In this document: positions 1 through 5,558 of the stretch, one piece after another
Layout: every line of letters starts with the position of its first letter
Position numbering within the stretch: the stretch's first letter is position 1
Origin: Lachnospiraceae bacterium
Lineage (GTDB): Bacteria; Bacillota; Clostridia; Lachnospirales; Lachnospiraceae
Direction of reading: 5' to 3'
NCBI GenBank assembly: GCA_024697505.1
Contig: JAILFQ010000127.1
Coordinates: 1-6,610, forward strand
Length of the DNA: 6,610 nt
The notes under the pieces: generated by a model
Database searches by the model: none
Told to the model about the DNA's origin: nothing
The model's input: the letters and a program-made list of their open reading frames with translations, nothing else
Translations under genes and position numbers: made by a program

Positions 1-1151
1 TCAACCCTGTTATCCATAAGTCTGTAAAGGGCCTCAACGTTATCTCCCTTGGAGGCGGTTCTTGAACGTACAAACTGAAGAATATACTCCGTAGTAATGT
101 CTCTTGGGGAAACTATGCTTCCAAGAGAAAGGCCGTCTACAATAACGGAACCTCTGAGACGTTCCAGGCGGACAATTCTTCTGCACTTAGGATTAATCTT
201 GTTTACATAAAGACTTAAGAAGGCGTTTCTTTCGTCCTCCGCAAGAAGAGAAACAAAAACGTCCACCTTATCAAGGCCTTCATCCAAAAGGGCGTCATGG
301 TCCGTTGCGTCCGCATGAATGATGGTTGCCTCAGGCAGGCTTTCGCTAAGCAGATGGCATCTTTCGTCATCCTCTTCAACAATCTTTACCGTATATCCCG
401 CCTTAATAAGACGCTGGGCAAGGTAAAAGGTTGTACGACCGCCGCCGACTATCATTACGTCATCGTAGTCTTTCATATTTCCGAGTTTGCACTCGCGGTA
501 AAATCTTGGAATAAACTTCTTCGGAAGAATAACGGAAATCGTATCTCCCGAGTGTAAAACCGAACGTCCTTTAGGTATACTTACCTCTCCGTCGTGGAGC
601 TGTATACATACAAGAACTTTATGATTAAGCATTTTTGAAAATTCCTGGACCGTCATTCCGTTTAAAATGCTGTCTTCAGGAATAACTGTCTGAATGAGTT
701 CAACTCTTCCCCTTGCAAAGGAGTCTACTTCCGCTGCCTCCGGTATATCTACAAGCTGTGCGATCTCTGCGCCTGCGGCATACTCCGGGTTAATAACCAA
801 AGACATTCCTATACAAAGCTTTAAATAATCCATATCTGCCGAATACTCAGGATTTCTTACTCTGGCTATGGTACGACAATTACCGGATTTTTTTGCTATA
901 AGGCAGCTTATAAGGTTTATTTCATCCTGGTCCGTAACTGCGATCAAAAGATCTGCATCTTTAACTCCGGCTTCCTTTTGCACCTCAAATGATGAGCCAT
1001 TTCCCACAATAGCCTGTACGTCCAAATTGTTAAGTGCAGGCTGTAATCTTTCCGCAGAACGGTCTACAAGAGTGACTTCATGGCCCTCTTCGTTAAGCTG
1101 CTGCGCCAGCGTGTAGCCGACCTTTCCGCAACCAATGATAATAACCTTCAT
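1..1151 (-). CDS. trkA: Trk/Ktr potassium transport regulatory subunit TrkA, 3' end cut by window edge
   Basis: Peripheral cytoplasmic subunit that binds NAD(H) or related nucleotides and gates the TrkH/KtrB-type K+ channel at the membrane. The reading frame is open from the ATG at 1151 to the window edge, giving 383 residues. Full TrkA proteins are about 450, so most of the last RCK_C domain is missing. Seen directly: an N-terminal Rossmann fold starting MKVIIIGCGKVG (GxGxxG at residues 7-12) with an acidic residue ending strand 2 (D30); a first RCK_C-like segment at about 140-215; and a second Rossmann unit from about 230 with the loop VGGGRTTF (236-242). The N-RCK_C-N-RCK_C duplication is typical of TrkA rather than single-unit KtrA. 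In the second loop a Thr (241) replaces the last Gly of GxGxxG. The start is supported by AAAGGG a few bases upstream. The membrane partner trkH would be expected just beyond the left edge (inference). Confidence 0.93.
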   Translation of the reverse strand, partial: MKVIIIGCGKVGYTLAQQLNEEGHEVTLVDRSAERLQPALNNLDVQAIVGNGSSFEVQKEAGVKDADLLIAVTDQDEINLISCLIAKKSGNCRTIARVRNPEYSADMDYLKLCIGMSLVINPEYAAGAEIAQLVDIPEAAEVDSFARGRVELIQTVIPEDSILNGMTVQEFSKMLNHKVLVCIQLHDGEVSIPKGRSVLHSGDTISVILPKKFIPRFYRECKLGNMKDYDDVMIVGGGRTTFYLAQRLIKAGYTVKIVEEDDERCHLLSESLPEATIIHADATDHDALLDEGLDKVDVFVSLLAEDERNAFLSLYVNKINPKCRRIVRLERLRGSVIVDGLSLGSIVSPRDITTEYILQFVRSRTASKGDNVEALYRLMDNRV

Positions 1152-1191
1152 CAGATTTTCCCTTTCAGAAACAAGATAAATATTTTCATAT

Positions 1192-1220
1192 ATTCTATCA
1201 CTTTACAGCTTAAATTTCCA
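1192..1220 (-). promoter_or_regulatory. Candidate sigma-A promoter for trkA
   Basis: On the minus strand TGGAAA (1220-1215) and TAGAAT (1197-1192) are separated by 17 bases. Transcription would begin near 1185, giving a leader of about 34 bases before the trkA ATG. It lies in the 99-base gap after the upstream GH2 gene, and I see no good terminator in that gap, so trkA may be expressed both from here and by read-through. Box matches are 4/6 and 5/6. Confidence 0.45.
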
Positions 1221-1250
1221 TAGGACACTTGTTATATAGAAAAAGTCCGC

Positions 1251-2963
1251 TTAAATACGCTTTAATTCTCCCTTTATTTCTTCCGAAAGAGCCAGCATTT
1301 TTTCTTTATCCACTTTCAGAACTTCTCTGTCGTAGGTATAAAAACCATTTATTTCGTCCTCAACGTCCGAAAGCTGGGTATATACGCTTCCACACGCCCC
1401 TTCCTTTATGACCGGTATAATAATCTCTCTGTATCTGGCAATTATTCTGTCCGTAAGTTCGGTACTGTTACCGGCACTTCCGTAGCCATAAGGCTTGTCC
1501 TCATTAAACATGTGCCCTTTGACCGGATAAGATACACCTCCGAATTCAGATATAAAAAGCGGTCTGTTTTTAGGTCTGTCAGCCTTACCGGAAAAATAAT
1601 TGTGCACACTGTCAAAATCATTAAGCTTGCCGCCAAACCATCCGGATGCGGAATCGTAGAGTCTTGTAGGATCTTCTCCTTTTGCAACCAGGTACATCCT
1701 GTCCGCATCAAACTCTCCCCAGCCCTCGTTAAAAATTGTATATGCTACAATACATGGGTGATTATAAAGCTCCTTGAGGGTATCTCTCATGTGTCTTTCA
1801 AACACTTTTTTCTCTTCTTTTGTCCTTCTTTTTCCAAAAAGTCTGTGCTTTCTAAACCCAACCGTTGGAAGCACTGTATCTCTGAAATACGAATATTTCC
1901 CGTTGTTTACCATATCCTGAAAGACCATCATTCCATGCCTGTCGCAAAAATAATAAAAGCTTTCCGGCTCCACCTTAATGTGCTTTCTTATCATATTAAG
2001 GCCAAGTTCCTTCATTCTTAAAATGTCTTTTTCATATTCAAACGGACTTTTTGGTGTAAATATTCCATCGGAAAAATAGCCCTGATCCAATACACCATGC
2101 ATAAAAACAGGCTTTCCGTTAAGAAGTACTCTTTTTACTCCATTAACCTCACCGATCTCTATTGTTCTTAAAGCAAAATAGCTTTCCACAACGTCGTGCA
2201 TATAATAAATCTTTATGGAATAAAGATAAGGATCTTCCGGAGTCCAAAGTCTTGGACTATAAAGTTCCCCCTTATCAGTGAAGGCCCCATCAATTTTAAT
2301 AAAGGTTCTTATTACAGCGCTTCTTCCTATTCCCATTCCTCCACCAAAATCATGATGAAGAAGTGTGCCGTCCGAAAGAGTTACATCTGCCCCAAGAGCC
2401 ATATCCGCTCCCTTGGGGTCGTTTGTGGTAACTTCCAGCGTGATCCCTTTAAGGCTTGGGGTTATCCTGACATCTTTTATGTAACTTTCGGGAACCCTCT
2501 CCATCCAAACGCTCTTCCAGATACCGGAAACGGGTGTGTACCACATTCCGCCTCTTTTTATTCTCTGTTTTCCGTACGGATAAGTATTGTCGGTATTATC
2601 AAAGACTTCCACTTCAAGTTCATTATCGCCCTGCCTCGAAATAAAATCCGTAATATCTAAAGTAAAAGAAAGATATCCACCTTCATGGCATCCTGCTTCC
2701 TTTTTATTAACAAAAAACCTCGCTTTATTATCCACTGCCCCAAAATGAAGAAGTATGCGTCCTTCATCCGGAAGATCGACTCTGAATATCTTTTTATATT
2801 TATATACATCTCCTGTTTTTCCTTTAAAACCGGAAAGCTTACTCTCCGGCGGGTAAGGTACGATAACCTTTTTCCCGTCTATTTCCCATTCACCGTCCAA
2901 GGCCTGAATATTATCCCTTACAAGCTGTGGTCTCGGATAAAAGTCTTTAACGCTATCCACCAT
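1251..2963 (-). CDS. Glycoside hydrolase family 2 protein (beta-galactosidase/beta-glucuronidase-like), cytoplasmic
   Basis: Retaining exo-acting beta-glycosidase of clan GH-A; the sugar cleaved cannot be read from sequence. 570 residues, complete. Domain order: N-terminal jelly-roll sugar-binding domain (about 10-155, opening with YPRPQLVRDN and ending with the GH2-type WYTPVSGIWKSVWMERV), Ig-like sandwich (about 160-275), then a TIM barrel (about 276-565). The acid/base Glu is E413 in IFNEGWGEF and the nucleophile is E473 in FISEFGG. RKHIKVEPESFYYFCDRHG (326-344) and YTQLSDVEDEINGFYTYDRE (528-547) belong to a GH2 branch seen in gut Firmicutes and Bacteroidetes. It is shorter than LacZ (about 1000) and close to the 570-650 usual for this branch. 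There is no signal peptide, so it probably acts on imported oligosaccharides. The start has GGGAGGAG (2975-2968) only four bases upstream. It is divergent from the GGDEF gene; no transporter or sugar regulator is visible nearby. Confidence 0.9.
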   Translation of the reverse strand: MVDSVKDFYPRPQLVRDNIQALDGEWEIDGKKVIVPYPPESKLSGFKGKTGDVYKYKKIFRVDLPDEGRILLHFGAVDNKARFFVNKKEAGCHEGGYLSFTLDITDFISRQGDNELEVEVFDNTDNTYPYGKQRIKRGGMWYTPVSGIWKSVWMERVPESYIKDVRITPSLKGITLEVTTNDPKGADMALGADVTLSDGTLLHHDFGGGMGIGRSAVIRTFIKIDGAFTDKGELYSPRLWTPEDPYLYSIKIYYMHDVVESYFALRTIEIGEVNGVKRVLLNGKPVFMHGVLDQGYFSDGIFTPKSPFEYEKDILRMKELGLNMIRKHIKVEPESFYYFCDRHGMMVFQDMVNNGKYSYFRDTVLPTVGFRKHRLFGKRRTKEEKKVFERHMRDTLKELYNHPCIVAYTIFNEGWGEFDADRMYLVAKGEDPTRLYDSASGWFGGKLNDFDSVHNYFSGKADRPKNRPLFISEFGGVSYPVKGHMFNEDKPYGYGSAGNSTELTDRIIARYREIIIPVIKEGACGSVYTQLSDVEDEINGFYTYDREVLKVDKEKMLALSEEIKGELKRI

Positions 2964-2985
2964 AAAACTCCTCCCTTTTATGCCT

Positions 2986-3014
2986 AATATACCACATCAT
3001 TTTATTTTTTTACA
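2986..3014 (-). promoter_or_regulatory. Candidate extended -10 promoter for the GH2 gene
   Basis: On the minus strand TATATT (2991-2986) is preceded by TGG, an extended -10 arrangement, with a weak -35 TGTAAA (3014-3009) 17 bases upstream. The start point would fall near 2979, leaving a very short leader of about 15 bases with the ribosome site at 2975-2968. A second TATATT at 3040-3035 lacks a -35 box but could serve as an alternative giving a longer leader. Confidence 0.35.
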
Positions 3015-3051
3015 GTTTTAGAACCGCCCGATTTAATATAGGTATTTAGTC

Positions 3052-3080
3052 TTGATTTAAGCTGGCCAAGATAGTAAAAT
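3052..3080 (+). promoter_or_regulatory. Sigma-A-type promoter for the diguanylate cyclase gene
   Basis: TTGATT (3052-3057) and TAAAAT (3075-3080) are separated by exactly 17 bases, 4/6 and 5/6 matches to consensus. Transcription would start near 3087, giving a leader of about 40 bases before the ATG at 3127. The -10 box lies inside a palindrome (3071-3086) that could act as an operator. Confidence 0.55.
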
Positions 3081-3086
3081 TACTAT
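3071..3086. repeat. Palindrome over the -10 box of the diguanylate cyclase promoter
   Basis: ATAGTAA (3071-3077), two bases, then TTACTAT (3080-3086): perfect 7+7 arms. Imperfect similarity extends outward (AAGATAGTAA against TTACTATATCTT, with two extra bases in the right arm). Covering the -10 box and the predicted start point is a typical place for a repressor site. The pure A/T core may also arise by chance, and no regulator is encoded beside it. Confidence 0.3.
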
Positions 3087-3126
3087 ATCTTACCAATAAA
3101 CAGAGCCTAGAATTTTAAGAGGGAAC

Positions 3127-4842
3127 ATGAAACACCAAAATTTTATCCGAGGATATGAAATAATAGATTCTACATACGTTTATGAGTATATGGACGAGGA
3201 ACTCAGGGAAATTCTCAAAGATTACAACGCCAAACTCATAGACTGTATTTTGCGTGAAGACAGAAAATCCTTTGATCTGGCAGTTCATAACGTTATAGAG
3301 GGAATCTCCAAAAAAGAGAGCCTTTATATTCATCTGAATACTCTTCTTGGAGAAAACCGACTTTTTCTCTTCCGGATCACCAAACACAAAACACAATTTG
3401 CCTCAGTTGAAGTTACGGACATAGAAAATGCGGTAGATGCATATACCATTATAGATACAACAAATTCCAGATATAAAGAATTGTTATTTATTGAAGGCGC
3501 AACAGTCTTTGAATACTTTTACGAAACTGATAACCTTTCTTTGTTTCAGTTTTTTGACCAGAAAAGAAGGTCCCTGGAAACAGACCCTATTTACGCTGAA
3601 CTTTCCAGGCGTATTCTTACGGATATCCGCCTTCGTTCCAATATATCTATGAGTTATTCTTTCGAAAAAAACTACTCGTTTTCGGGAATGAGTTTTGCCG
3701 TTAAAGGAAGAGCCATAGTTTTCGAGGGCAAATTAAACTCCCTTGTGGGTTTTGTTAACGCTTACGATGGAGATAACGTCTCTTCTCCGCTTGTTACGGC
3801 AAACACACATGATGCAGACACAGGCCTCTTTAATAAACCTTACGGAATATCCCTCGCAAGAAAAGCTTTCGCAACTCAGGCTTACAACAGCATAACCGTT
3901 GTATATATAGATATAGACGACTTTAAGGCAATAAATGATACTTACGGTCACCTCTTCGGAGATGAAGTTATTAAAAAAATCTCCATCATTATAAGGGAAG
4001 CAGCCCTCACCAGAGGATTTGCCGCACGTTTCGGAGGGGACGAGTTCTTCCTGGTTCTTTACAACCTCTCGGGAGAAAAAGAACTTCGCGCAATTCTACA
4101 GGGACTTAAGTTCCACTTTAAAACTGCATTTCCGGAGAAAGATCACTCATTTTCTCTTTCCATCGGCGTTGCGGAAAGCCCTAAAAACGGCCTCTCTTTT
4201 GATGACATTATAAGAAAAGCCGACAGAGCTCTTTATATTGCAAAATACAAGGGAAAAGACCGCTACATTATATACAGAGAAGAGCTGCATGGAGATATTG
4301 GTGGCACAAACGACAAATATCCATACGAGAGGATACTGGAAAGCGAAACAGACCTCAGGTCTAACCAGATTAAAACTCTTACTTCGTGTTTACAGGATGT
4401 TTACGGTTTAAGCAGGAAAGATAAAGACTTTATTCCAAAGATCAACAAGATTTTTGAAACAATGTTTACCAGTTACAAAACCGAAGGCATTACAGTGTAC
4501 GCTGCTCCGGACTTTAAACCTGTTTACAGGTTCGGAAACTATACCAATCCGCCGGCTGAACTGCCTTATATGAAAGTAAAAAACGTTAACGAACTGTTTG
4601 ACGTAAACGGAATATTTGAAACGACGATAATATACACCCCGGTTAAGCCATCTATGGATGATTTCAGGGAGTATATGCAAGCCCACAATATTTATGCCAC
4701 TCTTCAGGTTGCAATAATGGACGGAGACAAGATCAAGGCTGTCTTTTCCTACGACCGCGAGCACGAAACCGGCAACAATTCTGCGGAAGCAAGGCTGGAT
4801 TTATACACCTTCTCCAATATTATTGCCAAAATTCTTCTTTAA
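3127..4842 (+). CDS. Soluble diguanylate cyclase: PAS-like x2, GGDEF, GAF-like tail
   Basis: Predicted to join two GTP into the second messenger c-di-GMP as a dimer in the cytoplasm. 571 residues, no membrane segment or signal peptide. The GGDEF domain spans about 225-384: HDADTGLFNKPYG (228-240) is the usual DxLTGLxNR entry; YIDIDDFKAINDTYGH (260-275) carries the metal-binding Asp and substrate-contacting Asn; RFGGDEF (301-307) is the intact active-site loop; ADRALYIAKYKGKDR (365-379) ends the fold. The RxxD inhibitory site expected nine residues before the motif is absent (LTRG at 294-297), so classic product inhibition is unlikely. Residues about 10-97 and 113-215 read as two divergent PAS-like sensor domains (inferred from pattern). 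About 403-571 resembles a GAF domain. AAGAGGG (3118-3123) precedes the ATG. There is no EAL or HD-GYP domain. It is probably co-transcribed with the small gene 67 bases downstream. Confidence 0.9.
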   Translation: MKHQNFIRGYEIIDSTYVYEYMDEELREILKDYNAKLIDCILREDRKSFDLAVHNVIEGISKKESLYIHLNTLLGENRLFLFRITKHKTQFASVEVTDIENAVDAYTIIDTTNSRYKELLFIEGATVFEYFYETDNLSLFQFFDQKRRSLETDPIYAELSRRILTDIRLRSNISMSYSFEKNYSFSGMSFAVKGRAIVFEGKLNSLVGFVNAYDGDNVSSPLVTANTHDADTGLFNKPYGISLARKAFATQAYNSITVVYIDIDDFKAINDTYGHLFGDEVIKKISIIIREAALTRGFAARFGGDEFFLVLYNLSGEKELRAILQGLKFHFKTAFPEKDHSFSLSIGVAESPKNGLSFDDIIRKADRALYIAKYKGKDRYIIYREELHGDIGGTNDKYPYERILESETDLRSNQIKTLTSCLQDVYGLSRKDKDFIPKINKIFETMFTSYKTEGITVYAAPDFKPVYRFGNYTNPPAELPYMKVKNVNELFDVNGIFETTIIYTPVKPSMDDFREYMQAHNIYATLQVAIMDGDKIKAVFSYDREHETGNNSAEARLDLYTFSNIIAKILL

Positions 4843-4894
4843 TTTGTTCTTTGATGTGGATTGTTGCGGAGAAATCCGTATATCTATATAGAAA

Positions 4895-4901
4895 AAGGAG
4901 G
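4895..4901 (+). promoter_or_regulatory. Strong ribosome binding site that fixes the start of the 72-residue gene
   Basis: AAGGAGG at 4895-4901 is a near-perfect Shine-Dalgarno sequence eight bases before the ATG at 4910. An in-frame TTG at 4904 lies only two bases from it, too close to be used. The ATG is therefore preferred, giving 72 rather than 74 residues. Confidence 0.8.
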
Positions 4902-4909
4902 TCTTGTCC

Positions 4910-5128
4910 ATGTACCATATTGAAGTAACTATCGATGACAGCGAATCTCTTGCAGATGAACAATACGTTTTCGACTCGGAGAACACAAATGATGCTCACT
5001 ATCAGGTTTACGAAATGATTTCCAAACATTTCTCTACCGACGAGGCGATTGAAACATCTCTTTGGCTCAAGCACGCAAAAGCCGGAGACACATACGAAGG
5101 TGACGGTTTTACCGTTTCTGTTAAATAG
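4910..5128 (+). CDS. Small acidic protein of unknown function (72 aa)
   Basis: I do not recognise this family. It has 16 Asp/Glu against 4 Lys and no Arg, so it is strongly acidic. It has no Cys, no signal peptide and no membrane segment. From pattern, a strand at 1-8, a polar turn-rich segment (9-27), a helix at about 28-41, a second helix at about 43-57 with SLWLKHAKAG, and a closing beta hairpin (60-71, TYEGDGFTVSV) are likely, suggesting a compact alpha/beta fold. The very strong ribosome site, complete frame and placement 67 bases after the diguanylate cyclase with a terminator 30 bases after its stop all argue that it is real and translated. No clear promoter fits between the genes: TTGTTG-18-TATATA at 4861-4890 would start inside the ribosome site. 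Co-transcription with the cyclase gene is therefore likely. A partner role in c-di-GMP signalling is speculative. Confidence 0.72.
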   Translation: MYHIEVTIDDSESLADEQYVFDSENTNDAHYQVYEMISKHFSTDEAIETSLWLKHAKAGDTYEGDGFTVSVK

Positions 5129-5158
5129 TTTTTTTAACAAAAAGAATAATATACACAA

Positions 5159-5188
5159 AAAATCCGGTACCAAATGGTATCGGATTTT
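5159..5188. terminator. Intrinsic terminator after the diguanylate cyclase/small-protein unit, possibly bidirectional
   Basis: AAAATCCGGTACC (5159-5171) pairs with GGTATCGGATTTT (5176-5188) over 13 bp with one G-U wobble and an AAAT loop, about 30 bases after the small gene's stop. On plus the U-run is short (TTTT then C). On minus the hairpin is followed by six T's (from the A-run 5157-5162) but contains one A-C mismatch. It can thus end plus transcription and possibly also a minus transcript arriving from the right. Its core GGTACC/GGTATCGG resembles the repeats just downstream. Confidence 0.7.
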
Positions 5189-5198
5189 CGATTAATTA

Positions 5199-5304
5199 GG
5201 GGTTATCGCCAGTACCGATTGGGGTTGGGGAAAGCGGTACTGACAGGGAATGGCGGTCGGCACCTTTAATGGGGGAGGGATCTTGGGAAATCCGCGGTAC
5301 CGAC
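5199..5304. repeat. Four degenerate copies of a G-run / GCGGTACYGA unit
   Basis: Plus-strand units begin at 5199 (GGGGTTATCGCCAGTACCGA), 5227 (GGGGAAAGCGGTACTGA), 5246 (GGGAATGGCGGTCGGCACC) and 5285 (GGGAAATCCGCGGTACCGA). Each has a G3-4 run, a short A/T patch, a GCGG or CGCC block and a GGTAC-like core; in the third the core is inverted (GGTGCCGAC on minus). An extra G-run block (GGGGGAGGG, 5271-5279) sits between units three and four. Spacing between unit starts is irregular (28, 19, 39). Copies can pair with one another, so they may be RNA stems, protein sites, or a decayed repeat element. Confidence 0.45.
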
Positions 5305-5459
5305 ATTACTGAGGTTGTTTTGTGCTTTCTATGCACTTGCTTCAAATTACCCGGCTGCTTGGGGAACAACCGAGCAAGAAACCATCATTTCATATATACT
5401 ATCCATCTCGTAAAAAGAGTTTTGGGAATTTTTCTTGTTTTTTGTTATTTTCTGACTTG

Positions 5460-5465
5460 ATTATA
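5460..5465 (-). promoter_or_regulatory. Perfect -10 hexamer on minus without a good -35
   Basis: TATAAT reads on the minus strand at 5465-5460. At 17 bases the -35 position reads TCCATT, a poor match; TTGTCC occurs 20 bases upstream. If active it would start an RNA near 5453 running left through the structured region to the hairpin at 5188-5159. It lies just downstream, on minus, of the response regulator terminator. The A/T-rich setting makes chance occurrence plausible. Confidence 0.2.
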
Positions 5466-5474
5466 AAACACAAA

Positions 5475-5495
5475 GGACAACAAATGGACAACAAA
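5475..5495. repeat. Direct repeat of GGACAACAAA with an 11-base period
   Basis: GGACAACAAA occurs at 5475-5484 and again at 5486-5495, one helical turn apart, between the TATAAT at 5460-5465 and the terminator stem starting at 5498. It could be a tandem protein site or a local slippage duplication. Confidence 0.4.
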
Positions 5496-5497
5496 AA

Positions 5498-5541
5498 AAG
5501 GATAAATCTGAAACTTTTTCAAGATTTATCCTTGATTTTTT
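5498..5541. terminator. Bidirectional intrinsic terminator downstream of the response regulator gene
   Basis: AAGGATAAATCT (5498-5509) and AGATTTATCCTT (5522-5533) form a perfect 12-bp stem with a 12-base loop that can close further. On minus it lies 25 bases after the response regulator stop (5559) and is followed by seven T's (A-run 5493-5499). On plus it is followed by GA and six T's (5536-5541). It should therefore work in both directions, separating the convergent transcripts. Confidence 0.85.
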
Positions 5542-5558
5542 AAATTTTTCTTTTTCTG

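Larger units (their letters stand above)
5189..5497. other. Gene-free structured region; possible non-coding RNA
   Basis: No frame here has a credible start with a ribosome site. The left two thirds are strongly G-rich on plus, unlike the AT-rich flanks. Pairings seen: 5210-5217 with 5235-5242 (8 bp perfect, 17-base loop containing two G4 runs, C4 on minus); 5256-5264 with 5296-5304 (9 bp, with a U-G wobble if minus is transcribed and an A-C mismatch if plus); 5313-5319 with 5365-5371 (7 bp perfect); 5336-5342 with 5372-5378 (crossing the previous pair); GTGC 5322-5325 with GCAC 5333-5336. Both ends are hairpin terminators. A minus-strand RNA from a TATAAT at 5465-5460 to about 5155 would be about 300 bases with C-rich loops. 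The strand is unsettled, and I recognise no known RNA family. Confidence 0.35.

Noticed and set aside
1225..1250. Hairpin after the GH2 stop codon as a terminator
   Set aside because: GGAC/GTCC arms are short, bulged and lack a following T-run on minus.
1512..2021. 169-codon plus-strand frame opposite the GH2 gene
   Set aside because: Antisense to a clear GH2 TIM barrel with both catalytic motifs; its translation looks like a shadow and has no ribosome site.
4408..4764. 118-codon minus-strand frame opposite the cyclase C-terminus
   Set aside because: Shadow of the plus-strand gene, with no recognisable domain or start signal.
4867..4878. CGGA-GAAA-TCCG hairpin between the cyclase and small genes as a terminator
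   Set aside because: Only a 4-bp stem and no T-run follows; more likely chance or a minor mRNA structure.
4861..4890. Separate promoter TTGTTG-18-TATATA for the small gene
   Set aside because: The predicted start point would lie in the Shine-Dalgarno sequence at 4895-4901, leaving no functional ribosome site on the RNA.
4820..5173. 117-codon minus-strand frame over the small acidic gene
   Set aside because: Lies antisense to the cyclase end and small gene and runs into the terminator; the plus gene has a perfect ribosome site, this one has none.
5199..5287. G-quadruplex formed by the plus-strand G-runs
   Set aside because: At least six runs of three or more G exist, but no four are within short loops (gaps of 15-22 bases intervene), so a canonical quadruplex is not supported.
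5269..5460. 63-codon plus-strand frame within the structured region
   Set aside because: No ribosome site before the ATG (upstream is CACCTTTA), the composition follows the G-rich repeats, and the product resembles no protein I know.
5189..5497. Known structured RNAs (6S, RNase P, tmRNA, SRP RNA) or a CRISPR array
   Set aside because: None of their conserved cores is visible, and the repeats are degenerate and irregularly spaced.
5322..5543. 73-codon plus-strand frame starting at GTG
   Set aside because: No ribosome site, overlaps the pseudoknot candidate and runs through the terminator hairpin at 5498-5533.
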